DNA of 64,000 bases from assembly GCF_042453785.1 (NCBI RefSeq), contig NC_091669.1:11358501-11422500 (forward strand), in the 5' to 3' direction. This stretch comes from Malus domestica. Lineage: Eukaryota; Streptophyta; Magnoliopsida; Rosales; Rosaceae. The translations under genes and the position numbers were made by a program. The notes under the pieces were generated by a model. It was given only the letters and a program-made list of their open reading frames with translations. It did no database searches and was not told the origin of the DNA. This document shows positions 49,219 through 60,257 of this stretch, in pieces. Positions within the stretch are counted from its first letter, which is position 1. Each line of letters starts with the position of its first letter.

Positions 49219-49833
49219 AGCTTTTGCTAGTCCTCGAGCAAAACAAAGAAAACATGAAAAAGTAATAACATGAAAAACATTAGTTTCCCCCTATGTGACC
49301 CTCATAGAATTTCATTTGAGAACATAAATCATCAAGAAACATAGCTAGCACCAAACAAGTTAATCCAAGTTCATCTTCCTTATTCAAATATTAGTAGTAA
49401 TCTTTGAATCATCCTTGAAGTGTAGTGTGTGAGATAGCCATGCTAATGCAATTTCAAGTTTTTATTTTTAAAATCATCATATGCAAACTAGCGACCTTCT
49501 CACGGGATATGCACTCAATCACACATGTGTTTAGTTTTAATGTGTTTCGCTCAAAGAAACAAATGTGAAATTTCTACCATAAGCTTGCATAAAGATCACT
49601 TCTCCACAGTCATAATTGCAAAACTTAAATCAAGAGGACTTTTATTGGATGTAATGAGGCTTAGGGATAGGGTTATTGAAACGAAAGAATAGGAAAACAC
49701 AAATTCCAAGCTACATTGCAAGCAATTCTTTTGTTTAGATTTATAAGAACTCAAGCTTTCCAACGATTCTTCAGACATCTCCAACCACAACCTTAAACTG
49801 AAACTTTAAAAACTTTTATTTTCTTTGTATACA

Positions 49834-49837
<4 letters not shown>

Positions 49838-49871
<34 letters not shown>
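49838..49871. repeat. Poly-T run (34 bases)
   Basis: Homopolymer inside the nested element; a possible assembly-length uncertainty. Confidence 0.95.
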
Positions 49872-49873
<2 letters not shown>

Positions 49874-50681
49874 AAACATGAAATACCCTCACACTTATTC
49901 TTTTGCCAAACATCTTCACAATACTTCACAAACGTTTCTCATAAGACAATCTCACATTGCTCACTAGCTTGCTTGGAAAGGGTAAGGAAAAATGCTTCAG
50001 GTATAAGGGTAGACATATCTGGTGATAAGAAATAAAAGACTCAACATACACGGCTCAAATTGGCAATCTAATGATATCATTTTTCTTTGGGAAACATGGT
50101 TATTTGGGCCATGGTGGTAAACCTAATGCCTCTATCATTTCCAAGTTCATGCAATCAATGACAAACATTTCGAAAGATCGTTACGCAAGTTCTAGAGATG
50201 TATCTCACATAAGTTCATCACACATGAAAGAATATGAGTGTATGAAAAATGCACACACTTTCAATAGGCTCAAAAACTCACATAGGATGTATATGGTCAC
50301 TAAATTCACATATGAAACTTTAAGTCATGCTTTAGTTTCACATCAACAAGGCTATGTGCATTTGGTTTTTCAAAGATGATCAAACATGTACAAAACTAAT
50401 ACGAGAATTAGGAATTTCACAAAACACATGTTAACTAAGTTCTTGATGATCATGGTTCAAATTTTATCCAATTATATCATTGGGTCGGGAAACTAACAAA
50501 AATCTAATTCAAAACAATAAGGAAAACAAAACAATATTTTTGGATTTTTAAATTTTCCGATTTTTTTTTTTTTATAGAGAAAACAAAACTAAAAAAATAA
50601 AAAAAACAACAACACAGAAACAAATGAAACCAGTTCGAAGTTGAAGGTACAAAAAATTTCAATTTGGTCATTTTTACCCTT

Positions 50682-50718
50682 TACCCCCATACTTAAACTG
50701 GACATTGTCCCCAATGTC
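50682..50718 (-). promoter_or_regulatory. Second purine tract and hairpin in nested element
   Basis: The minus strand reads GACATTGGGGACAATGTC (50718-50701; 7-bp perfect arms, 4-base loop), then a purine-rich AAGTATGGGGGTA tract. It looks like a second central polypurine-type signal. Confidence 0.5.
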
Positions 50719-51050
50719 AGAAAACACTATAATGCAAAAATAAAGAAAAATAAACAAAATAATAAAAAACAAAATAAAAAAATTGGACTGAAAACTTCCC
50801 TAATTTGCAGTAAAATCAAGCGATGACCCCCCAAGCTAAAATTCTGCAATCAACTTCAAGGGTGGAAATAACCAAAAGTTCCTGCAAAGAAAAGAAATAA
50901 TTCAGTTAAGGACACAAGAAAATGTAGAAAAATGCAAACGAAAAATTGAAAATGAAAATAAAAGATAATGAATAGAACTAATAGGTGATCATTGGTCGTG
51001 CTTGTTGACTTTCCACAGCTTTCCTCTTGAACAGGGTGACACTTAGCTTT

Positions 51051-51335
51051 TCACTTGCAAGTGATGATTTTATGATATTGTACGGCGAAGCTTTGCTCTT
51101 TGGTTATGTTGCAGTTCCTTATTTGTTCTCCAAGCAGATGTGGCAGCTTCTCTAGTTCCTCAGTTCGGACTCCTTCCGCTGGGATGATTGTGCAAGCTGC
51201 ATTCTTCTCTGCTTGTTTCTTCTGCACAACGGGCAGGCACGAGGGAAAGGTGTTGGTCCTTATTTCTTTCTTCAATCTTTCCAAGTGCCCACCTCTTGCT
51301 TTCTTTCTCCTTGTCCCTAGCTGAATTGTCTCCAC
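51051..51335 (-). CDS. Small ORF in the nested element, sense strand
   Basis: 94 codons on the element's sense strand, basic at the start (RRKKARGGHLERLKKEIR) and acidic later. I do not recognise it. It may be a remnant of an element-specific ORF or chance. No catalytic motifs. Confidence 0.3.
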   Translation of the reverse strand: METIQLGTRRKKARGGHLERLKKEIRTNTFPSCLPVVQKKQAEKNAACTIIPAEGVRTEELEKLPHLLGEQIRNCNITKEQSFAVQYHKIITCK

Positions 51336-52230
51336 ATGCTTCGAGGTATCATTTTCACTTCCCTTACTGTCCCCCAGGCAGATGTGGTAGACGAAGAGAA
51401 AGCATAAAATGATGAAGATGAGTACTCGAGAGCAAGGCTAGGTAAGCAATCAGGAAGGGGTTCCAGGCAGTTGACTCCAGATCGGAAGATTGATACCAAA
51501 TGCTGGCTGATTGCTCTCTTTCTCCTTGTCGGAAAACAAAGACAAGGAGAAGGACATGGAGAAAGCATGATATGAGATACTCTTGCTTTCAACCTTTATG
51601 ATATGAAATACTTTTGCTTTGAATGGGTTGTTCGCAGGAGTATCCCAAGGAATGAGGAACACAGAGTGACTCGAGAGGATTCTTTGGGAATGCATTTTCG
51701 GAGATGAAGAGGTGTTGAGAGGGTGTGCTGAGAGAGTGTGCTTTTGCTGTGGAAGGCGAAGGTAGAAACTTATAGGACTTGTCTTCACAACCGGAACTGT
51801 TCTCTCACTTAGTGTCGGCAGCCGGTGGATGGGTGAAGAATACAAATTACGCGCTTTCTGACAAAGCTGCCCGTAATTTCCGCAAAGCTGCCAGTTGCAT
51901 GTGACAAATGCTGACTAGGCTGAGAGAGACAGATGGTTGGAATCGGCACTTCGACAGACTGCCCGTGATTTTCGCAGAGCTGAGTTTGCGTGTGACGGGT
52001 GACAACACGTCTGGACGAATTGATCTTGCGAAATCTGGGGTTCGGCTCGTGGTTTCTGAGCAAGCCCAACTTTTAAGAAATGAACGCCTCTTTTGAGAAA
52101 AGAATCCAGTTTTTTGAGAACGGAAACTCCTCTTTTGAGAAAAGAATCCGGCTTTTGAGAAAGGTGCCCGACTCTTCGATTTGCGAGAGGACGCCTCTTC
52201 AATTTCTGAGGAGCGCCTCTTTGAATTCTT

Positions 52231-52243
52231 CTTTTTATAGAGG
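52231..52243 (+). promoter_or_regulatory. TATA-like box for the antisense ORF
   Basis: CTTTTTATAGAGG lies ~115 bp before the ATG at 52353, with a pyrimidine/CA-rich start-site-like region (CCACAACACAC) ~25 bp downstream. Suggestive of an independent promoter. Confidence 0.4.
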
Positions 52244-52352
52244 CGTTAATTTTGTTCCACAACACACTTGAGCTCCCTCTTGTAAACACTCCCTTCTTGC
52301 ATTTCCGAAATCTTAATCTGTCTGATCTCTTCTTTCTCAACACTTTCAGAAA

Positions 52353-52979
52353 ATGTCTAGCCCTTCCGATCGCCGTTTTGACTTGAACCGTGGTGAAGAG
52401 GCAGCTCCGCCTTCACCAGACAACATATGGCGGCCAACCTTCATATCCCCTACCGGTCCTCTTACCGTGGGGGATTCGGTGATAAAAAATGACATGACCG
52501 CTGCGGTGGTGGCCCGAAACCTTGTCACTCCCAGAGATAACAGACTGCTCGCTAGACGGTCCGATGAATTGGCGGTTAAGGAGTCTCTGGCTCTTAGTGT
52601 GCAGTGTGCGGGTTCCGTATCCAACATGGCCCAACGCCTATATGCCCGAACCCGTCACGTTGAATCCTTGGTGGCTGAAATACAGAGTCTCAAGCAAGAG
52701 ATTAAAGGGCTCAAGCATGAGAATAAGGAATTGCACAAGCTCGCACACAGCTATGCCACCAGCATGAAGAGGAAGATTGACCAGATGCAGGACACCGATG
52801 GTCAAATTTTACTTGATCATCGGAGGTTTGTGGGTTTGTTCCAACCGCATCTGCCTTCGTCTTCAGGAGCGGCACCGCGTAGTGAAGCTCCAACTGATCA
52901 ACCTCTGCTGCCTCCTCCTTCTGTGGCCCCGCCGACTACTGAAGCCCTGCCGACTACTGAAGCACCACCTGACCAATGA
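52353..52979 (+). CDS. Antisense ORF (aORF) of the nested retrotransposon, coiled coil
   Basis: Intact 208-codon ORF on the strand opposite to the element's own transcript. N-terminal ~90 residues are polar (SDRRFDLNRGEEAAPPSPDN). A clear coiled coil follows at roughly 100-145 (VESLVAEIQSLKQEIKGLKH, ENKELHKLAHSYATSMKRKI) with heptad-spaced Leu/Ile. Then comes DGQILLDHRRFVGLFQPHL and a Pro/Thr/Glu-rich tail with TTEAPP-type repeats. No enzyme motif. I recall similar predicted proteins in other plant genomes. Antisense accessory genes are known in Tat-type elements such as maize Grande. Function unknown; it might regulate the sense transcript or bind nucleic acid, which is inference. Confidence 0.65.
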   Translation: MSSPSDRRFDLNRGEEAAPPSPDNIWRPTFISPTGPLTVGDSVIKNDMTAAVVARNLVTPRDNRLLARRSDELAVKESLALSVQCAGSVSNMAQRLYARTRHVESLVAEIQSLKQEIKGLKHENKELHKLAHSYATSMKRKIDQMQDTDGQILLDHRRFVGLFQPHLPSSSGAAPRSEAPTDQPLLPPPSVAPPTTEALPTTEAPPDQ

Positions 52980-53433
52980 ATGCTATTAGTTTACATCATT
53001 GTAAAATATTTGTACTTTTATGTTTTTTTTTTTTTTTTATTTTTATTTTTATTTTTTTTTATTTTTTATTTTTGTATATTTTTTTTTATATATGTAAATT
53101 AATGTAAAGAGACTTTATCTACCCTAAACAAGATTCACACGCAAGTAAACTAATAGTTAATGAACTTAAACAAGGTAAAATAAATGCAGTAAAGAGAAGG
53201 GCTTAGGAATGCAAATCTGATCGGAAAAAGATTTGTTGAGCAATTTCAAAGTCTCCCTTCGTTGAATGTTTGGGTTGCCTCCCAAGAAGCGCTTGATTTA
53301 ACGTCTTTAGCCGGACGAATCTTTCCTTTAAACCCCCCTCGGCTCCAAAGCATGGAATTTATCTTTTAATGGGAGGTGATACTTGAAATGATTCGGCAAT
53401 GGTCTGAATTCACGAGTGGGTGCCTGAATCATA

Positions 53434-54451
53434 AAAATTAGTTACACATTATTAAAACAAAATCAACAGTAAAATATAAATATGGAGAGGATTAACCGAG
53501 AGCGAGAGTGTTTCTGCTTCCTGTGCACTGGCGTCCTCTCCCGCCTGTTTTCACGTCAGTCCACGCTGCACAGCAGCTCTTTGCTGCCAAATGGACTCCT
53601 GTCTGACCCCCGTGCGCCAGCTGCCAGATGGAAGCTTCCCGTGCTCACCTTTCGGTGCAAACCTCTCTCCCCGCTGCTTCTTTCACGCTGCCAAAGGCAG
53701 CATCTCATTCGGTTTCTTCTGTTCTCTGCGCCCTCTGTCTCCACGTGTTCTCACTGTGCTCCCGAGGCTCCCCCCTCTTTCACGTGCTGCCCCGTGGCTT
53801 CCTGCGCCTCACTTCTTCTTCCCCAGCTGCCAAATGGCAGCGCCTATCCCCCACGTTTCTCACTGTTTTTCTGCGTCTCTCCCTCTCCTCACTGCCAAAG
53901 GGCAGTGTTCCCCCTCTTCTGACCCCCCAACTTCCTCTTTTATTCTTTGCTGCTCACTTTAAATCCCCGCACGTTCTCACTTCACCTACCCTATTCCATT
54001 TCCTGTATGCGCACTCCCCCAATTCTCACGTTCTATTATTTTATTTCCTCTTCACCAACTCACTCCACTTCATCCCTCCTCACGTTTCTGTCTCTTCCAC
54101 CTTCTTATTCTTTTTTTTGTTTCTTATTTGTTTCACCAACCCACTTATAAATATAAAAATATATATTTTATATATATATTATATTTATATATATATATCT
54201 ATATATTATATATGTATATATATTATATATATATATATATATTTTATGCTCTCCATTATTTTTCTCGTGGTCCACCCGTGTTCCACAATTTTCTGTTTAT
54301 TATTTAAAACTCATTTGTGCTATTTTTATTTTCTTTGCATAACAAATCCTATAAACACAAAAATAACGTAAATAGCTCAAAAATATGAGGAACTAACTAA
54401 GAAAAGACGAGTGAATTTGAAGTAAAAATATATATAAATATGATCCGATCA
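53434..54451 (-). repeat. Nested element 5' LTR (truncated, 1018 bp)
   Basis: Identical by eye to 48184-49203 except for a 2-bp difference in the (AT)n tract. Its far part (matching 47225-48183) and the primer site have been deleted; the junction is at 53433/53434. Confidence 0.9.
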
Positions 54452-54456
54452 CAGCC

Positions 54457-54734
54457 ATAGTGATGTGTCTACATCTGTACTCTCCATTCAACTGATTGAT
54501 TACTAACTTTGAGTCACCGAATACTTCAACTTCAGTTGCCCCCAATTTTATCAAGATCTCTAGGCCAATTATCAAGGCCTCATATTCTGCCAGATTGTTA
54601 GTAGTTTCTTCATAATCCAGGAGGAAAAAATAACAATGGTGAGTACCTTTAGGATCGATAACAGCAATCTCAGCTCCAGCAGCATTTTGGGTACAAGATC
54701 CATAAAAAAACAGCTTCCATGGAGTAACCCACAA
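54457..54734 (-). pseudogene. Archaeal-type RNase H, proximal part
   Basis: The minus strand reads WKLFFYGSCTQNAAGAEIA, then NNLAEYEALIIGLEI and VFGDSKLVINQLNGEYRC. The first catalytic Asp position (usually FDGS) is Tyr here. The reading frame continues on the far side of the nested insertion. Confidence 0.88.
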
Positions 54735-54803
54735 GCTGGATATCCTCTTTACCTCCTATTGGATCCTATATATCCTGCCCGATAAGGCTTTGCTTGGTAG
54801 GAC

Positions 54804-55253
54804 CTAGAGGTTAGCCACCTCCAGAGTTCCGGGGATGTTGATTATTTCTTCTTGGGACTCTTGGTGCTCGGCCAAAAATTCTGCGATTGCCTGCCCCTTG
54901 ACTGTCCTTTGAGGCACATATTGAAAACTGAATTCAGACAGTGCCAGAATCCACTTTCCAATTCTTCCTGTCAACCTTGGTTTTGACAACATATATTTGA
55001 TTACGTCGGTCCTGGCAATGATGTGGATGTGGCAAGGCAACATGTAATGCCTTAACTTGTAAGCAGTAAAGTACAAAGCCAAACATAACCTTTCCACCAA
55101 AGTATATCTTGTTTTTACCTTAGTAAGGGTCCTACTGAGGTAATATATGGCTTTTTCCTTTCCGCCTTCGTTGTTTTGGGCTAGTAAGCTTCCAATTAAC
55201 CTCTCCGAGGCAAAAATATAAAGTTTTAACAGCTTTCCCCTCTGAGGTGGCAT
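54804..55253 (-). pseudogene. Gypsy RNase H (RT-linked)
   Basis: KAIYYLSRTL, then CLALYFTAYKLRHYML and ARTDVIKYMLSKPRLTGRIG, then AIAEFLAEH: the standard gypsy RNase H and its conserved tail. A frameshift separates it from the RT. Confidence 0.88.
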
Positions 55254-55440
55254 GAGCCGTGGTGGAGAGGCTAAGTAAGCCTTTATGCTGTCGAAAGCCT
55301 CTTGGTGTGGTAGATCACATTCAAACTCTTCTATGTCCTTTAGCCTTAGTAGAGGAGTTAGCGGCTAAATCTTGCCCGCTAAATTGGCAATGAATCTCTT
55401 TAAGAAGTTGATTTTTCCCAGTAGCTTTTGTAGTTGCACC

Positions 55441-56112
55441 TTATGGGTGGGGGGTAGGTGTCTCCATGATTGCCCGAACTTTGTTCTTGTCGACCTCCAC
55501 TCTTCTTTGATGCACGAGGAATCCCAAAAAGTTACCCGATCTTACTCCAAAAGCACACTTCTTTGGGTTCATTTTTAGCTTATGGATCCTCATTCTTGTC
55601 AAAGCTTGTCTGAGATCCATCAAATGTTGCTCTTCAGTTTTGGATTTTACCACAATGTCATCAATATACACTTCCATACCATGCCCGATTAAGTCATGAA
55701 AAATAGCATTCATTGCTCTTTGATAAGTTGCACCGGCATTTTTGAGCTTAAATGACATTACTAAATACTCATATGCTCCTATATGACCTGGGCACCTAAA
55801 AGCTATTTTATGTATATCTTCTTTAGCCATTTTTATCTGATTGTATCCCACATTCCCATCCATAAAAAATAGAACTTTGTGCATGGTCACTGCATCTATG
55901 GATAGGTCAGCTATGGGCATGGGGTATTTGTCTTTAGGCGTAGCTCCATTAATGTTTCTATAGTCAACACAACATCTAACTACTTTAATTAAAGCTTTCA
56001 AAACAGGTACAATGTTGGCCAACCACTCAACATATTTGGCAGGCTTAATAAATCCGGCCTTCACCAGCCTTTCGATCTCTTCCTTGACCTTCTCTTCAAT
56101 TACTTTGGACAT
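55441..56112 (-). pseudogene. Gypsy reverse transcriptase
   Basis: Palm and fingers motifs are readable: RCCVDYRNINGATPKDKYPM, then GYNQIKMA and the catalytic YIDDIVVKS. A TGA at the 5' side (56113-56115) separates it from the linker ORF 56116-56538, and a break at 55441 separates it from RNase H. Confidence 0.93.
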
Positions 56113-56115
56113 CCT

Positions 56116-56875
56116 TCATGGTGTTTGTTTGACAGGTTTAAACCCCTCCTTAATAGGCATTATATGTTCTACCAAGGTTGGATCTAAACCTGGCATCTCG
56201 GTGTAATGCCAAGCGAAACAATCTTTGAATTCATGTAGAAGGTCGACAATCTTTGCCCGATCCTCGGTTTCCAACAAACCACTGATCTGTATTGGTCTTG
56301 GATTTTCCTCAGTTCCTAAATTAATGGTCTTCAAGGGGTTTTGTACTTCTGGGGCTGGTTTGTCTGGTTTTGCACACAAAAACTCAACCAGTTCTGGATT
56401 CTCGGGCAAATCCTCTGGTTCATCTAAGTTATATATACACTCAGCCATTTGGATGGCTATTTCTAACTCTTCCCCAAAAGACTCTACCTCTTTGTTCTGG
56501 CTACTTGAAGCCTCTCTACTCCACTGTTCTTCTTCCATGGCTAAGTTATCCCTTTGTTGTCTTTCTCTCTCCCATACACCAACAGTCTTTTTATTAAGGA
56601 CCTGACTGTAACCACTTGGTCCTTCTTTTTCTGTTTTAACATCAATGGTGTTGGGGGGTTAGGATTATATATGGCCGATCACATTCTTCCCTTGTAAAGG
56701 ATAACCCTTGTTTTATAAGCTTTTGGGACGTCACCTTAGTTGGACGGCCGTTCTTATCAGCTCCTGAACACTGAAGAATCCCAATACTGGGATCGTAGAA
56801 GTTGGCTTCTACGATGTTGGCTCTAGGTAAGAATGGCCGTGATTTAGCCTCCACCATTTCCCAAAACCAGGTCAT
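56116..56875 (-). pseudogene. Gypsy protease-RT linker region
   Basis: Two open pieces (56875-56642 and 56538-56116), ending in the conserved pre-RT segment CFAWHYTEMPGLDPTLVEH. Stops lie between them. Confidence 0.75.
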
Positions 56876-57027
56876 GTTTCCCTTTCTTCATGGTAGACAG
56901 CCGTTTGTTGATGTAAAGTCGATGGCATAGGAAAACTCTAGTGAATCAATCTCTGCCTAGTAAAGGCCCATAAGTAGAAGTACTGTCTACATCAAAAATG
57001 GCCAACATGATTTATTTTGAACCCAAA

Positions 57028-57414
57028 TCAACCTTTTAATGGCAGTATCCCATGAGTCCGGGTGATAGCTCCTGAGAAACTAGAAACTGTAAGATCCATA
57101 TGAATAAGATCTTCCTTATTTCTGCACATTCTTTTCATCTGCTTGTAAGGCAACACATTGACCGTAGCCCCTCCATCAATCAAAACCCTTTTGAAAGGTA
57201 CCCCTTCCATGTGAGCAGTTACGTATATGGGTTTGAGATGGTTGGCTAGGGTCAAACTCGGGCGAACAAAAACCATTTTGTCCGAGTATATTCTCTCAGG
57301 CTTCCTTCCTGATTGCTCGGGCATGCTTGTTTGGTTGGACTCCCTTTGTCCAGCTTCTTCAACACTAACATACGACATCATTGGTTCTGCTGCCAAGTAA
57401 TCAACTTCCATCAT
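57028..57414 (-). pseudogene. Gypsy aspartic protease
   Basis: Contains the retropepsin active-site segment VLIDGGATVNVLP, with GG following the Asp as in Tat-type elements, then a hydrophobic SSFSGAITRTHGILPLKG end. Flanked by stops. Confidence 0.82.
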
Positions 57415-57543
57415 AGGAGGTTAATCATGCTTGGCGCAAAACATGGCTGATAAAACATATATCATGTTTACATGAAAGTTGTTGGGTCCAGGTAAATCTT
57501 TCTCCTTGCCCTTAATGTTGTTCATTAACTCCTTCAACCAAGC

Positions 57544-59030
57544 CTATGCCTCATTGGGCAACTTTAGCTTAGGCAACCCTTCTTCATGGGTTATGCCAAA
57601 GTTCAACAGTTGTTCTGGAACTTTGCAGAGAATATCCATCAACAATGGTGCGGGTAACCCTCTCTCGGGTGAAATAGTTCCAAAGCAGATTGGTTCTAGG
57701 CTCCACCTTGGGGTAGGCATCATCATCATATCCTCTTAAGCTCTCCTCATGATTTTGTATTTCCCGGGATAGGGATTTAGGGGCATATGGTCTCCTTCCC
57801 CTTCCTTTTTGCTATTTGCCTTCTTCACCTTTTTCTTACTCCTCCAATGAGGTTGTTTTCCTTCCTCATAAGGAACATATTCGAGCTTTATATTCTTCGA
57901 GGTTTCCGAAGTAGTAAGAACTTTCAACGAGTTCATGTGGGCCTTATGCTGCCTTTGGACCCTCATGATCATGGAGGCTTCCATTTCTTTAACAGATCTC
58001 TCATCCATTTTGATTATGTACCACTTCTACCCAAGTAGGGCAAGATTCTTCTTTGTGATCAGGTTTACGGTCCTTCCTTTCATTCTGACATCTCCACCGG
58101 CATAAACGGGCTAGGACGGCTTCGTATCGCCCATCTTGGTATCTTGGCCTCATTATCCTCCACTTCTTCTGAAGCTTCATAGTTCCTGAATACTTCTGAC
58201 AGGTTCTTAGGCTAAGAGTCTCCTCCCAACCTCTGGAAGACATTCCTAGAGGTTTCTTACTCGGTGCCCGTATGATTCTTATGTGGTTTTCATGTTCTTC
58301 CTCTTTTCTTCTTTTAACCAGTTCCTAATCAATGATAGCTCCAACTTCTGATTCACCTTGACACCTGCTGCATAGAACTACTTATTTGATTATGGTGGCC
58401 TTGGGTTTTTCGGGTAGCTTGATAGTTCATTCAGTTGGTCTATCGACTAGTCTTCTTTCCGCCTTGACCTCCCACATAGCCTTTCCTTTTCCTTTCTTTG
58501 CCCACGTTAGGTTAATCATGCTTATTAGGGCTTGTAAAAAAGGATCAGCATCAGTCATTTTATCAGCTTGTGGTTCTCCCAATATCTATTTTGTTTCTAG
58601 CCCACATTGCCCCTGCTATCTAATGAAAATAACGAGGGATCGGGCAACTCTGGTCTCCTGACTTTCTTCACCACTGGTTGATCCACTTTAGATATTTCCT
58701 TGTTCTTTTCTTTATTCCTATCTTTCTCAAGTAAAGGAAACAAAGGGATAATTGATTCCTCTACAAGGCTAGTTTCTTTCATCGCCTCTTTAGCACAATC
58801 ATTCTCTGCTATATAGTACTCCAGATCCAACCTTTTTTGATGATGTCCTGTAAAGGAATAGAGTCTGCTTACTTCCTCTCTTGTTTGTAGAAAGTTTCTC
58901 TTTACGCTCTTTATCACAGCTATCATAGTAGTTTACAGATCTTCATTCGTGACCTTTTCTCCTGATTTCTCAGAAGAGGTCGGGTTTTCCATCAAGGCGA
59001 ATCCTTGCAAGTCTTCGGGGAGACTTTCCA
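57544..59030 (-). pseudogene. Gypsy gag-like region (degenerate)
   Basis: Pieces at 58926-58597, 58243-58001, 58008-57736 and 57729-57544, rich in charged residues (KDRNKEKNKE, KKKVKKANSKK). An ATG near 59030 opens a frame stopped near 58935. No zinc knuckle is readable. Assignment is by position. Confidence 0.6.
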
Positions 59031-59125
59031 TGCTAGATCTTGGTGTGTACTGGGATAGTTTTTGCTTTGATTCCCACCTGAAGGTTTGTTCCTTCCTTTA
59101 TCTTCTTGGCATACAAGATTTGTGA

Positions 59126-59142
59126 TCCCACCGGGTGTGCCA
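59126..59142 (-). promoter_or_regulatory. Gypsy primer-binding site
   Basis: The minus strand reads TGGCACACCCGGTGGGA, six bases after the LTR end. The form (TGGC...GTGGGA) is typical of tRNA-primed gypsy sites; the tRNA is not identified. Confidence 0.7.
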
Positions 59143-59148
59143 AAACTA

Positions 59149-60252
59149 TGTTCGGGCAGGAGATCTGGCTGATAGGCGTTCTTGGCTCGAGCACACAGCT
59201 CTTTGAGGAGTTAGCACTTTGGTTGATTGTCGAGCTTCTGCTTGTCGCAATGCTGCAAGAGGAGAACAAAGTTAGTTCTAAAGGTGCCTTTGTGGGGCCT
59301 TAGGTATAGGCCTTGCGCCCCAAGTTATTTCTGACTTCTTGTTTATCAAAGGATTGTTGTAGATAGGTTAAGTCTACATTAAGTTCTTTTCTATGCCTTG
59401 AGATCAAGGACTTTTAGTTGTCTTGTATGTTTAAAGGGTAAAGGTCCAAATCTGATCAAGTCATCAGTTTAACTCATTTCAATCTTCTTATGACAATAAA
59501 ACCATTAAGTGAGCCAAATCTGAGAACTGATGAGGCTTTGGGTTATCAAAAGATTGAAAACAACTTGAATATAAACTGAAGAATGCATTATAACACCAGA
59601 TCTATTAATTGAAAGACAAAACAAAGAGGGTCGGGCAAGATTTCACCTTGTCGGGCAAGGTTAAACATCTTGCAGTCTCTTCTCTTTGCAGTTACGAAAG
59701 GATTGAGTACGAAAGGGGATGACTGGAAAATAGCTTACATACAAGAGATCAATACTACAACATTTAGGAAAAGGTAGCAGAGCTTTTACATAGACAAAGG
59801 ATGTCTTTCTAGGGAAATCTAAGGCTAAAAGGGTGCAGAGTCTAGACAAAGCACGGCTTTTTGGGTATTTACTTGGCTAGGAGACAAGTTGTATGTTTGT
59901 TTGTTTAATTGGTTAAGTGTCTTTGTCTTTCAGCCCTTTTCTTCCTTTTATAAATGAATTAATCCGACTTGTGCTGCTTCTGTTCTTACCCGAAAACAAT
60001 TGGAGGGTAGGGAACCATCAGTATTTTACATGCTATGCCATTCATAAAGTGCTTTTGGGCCGAGAGTTGGTGGATTTCCATCGGTTGTCACTTCCTTTGT
60101 AAGCACCTAATCTTTTCATTTAATGAGGAGCCATCATGTTGTCTCGAAGTGGACATCTGGACTTGGTGCTGGGCTTCGGGCAGAAACTCCTCTTATTGAA
60201 CTCTTTTGGGCTTTCTCTCCTCTAAGCCTAAAGTTAAATATTAACGCAAACA
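59149..60252 (-). repeat. Gypsy 5' LTR
   Basis: 1104 bp, same ends as the left LTR, lacking ~95 bp present there. Confidence 0.9.
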
Positions 60253-60257
60253 ACAGG

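Larger units (their letters stand above)
47225..54451 (-). mobile_element. Nested gypsy-type retrotransposon, gag-pol deleted
   Basis: Begins TGATGTGAGAATT and ends GATCCGATCA, flanked by the 5-bp duplication CAGCC at 47220-47224 and 54452-54456. Minus orientation is shown by a polypurine tract beside the left LTR and by GCGCTTCTTGGGAGGCAACC-type sequence near 53275-53295, which lies after pol in Athila/Tat elements. No gag, protease, RT or integrase remains. The right (5') LTR is truncated at 53434. The two shared LTR parts are almost identical, so the insertion is young. Confidence 0.9.
43478..60252 (-). mobile_element. Ty3/gypsy retrotransposon, Tat-type, decayed, minus strand
   Basis: LTRs 43478-44676 and 59149-60252 (TGTTCGGGCA...CAAACA), 5-bp target duplication ACAGG at 43473-43477 and 60253-60257. 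Read on the minus strand from right to left: primer site, gag-like region, aspartic protease, RT, RNase H, a second (archaeal-type) RNase H, integrase, polypurine tract. RT before integrase makes it gypsy; the second RNase H marks the Tat lineage. The element is about 9.5 kb without the nested insertion at 47225-54451. Many stops, frameshifts and altered catalytic residues show it is dead. Confidence 0.93.

Noticed and set aside
51317..52343. Minus-strand ORFs of 90-142 codons near the antisense ORF
   Set aside because: No recognisable domains; overlapping frames in repeat-rich retroelement DNA.
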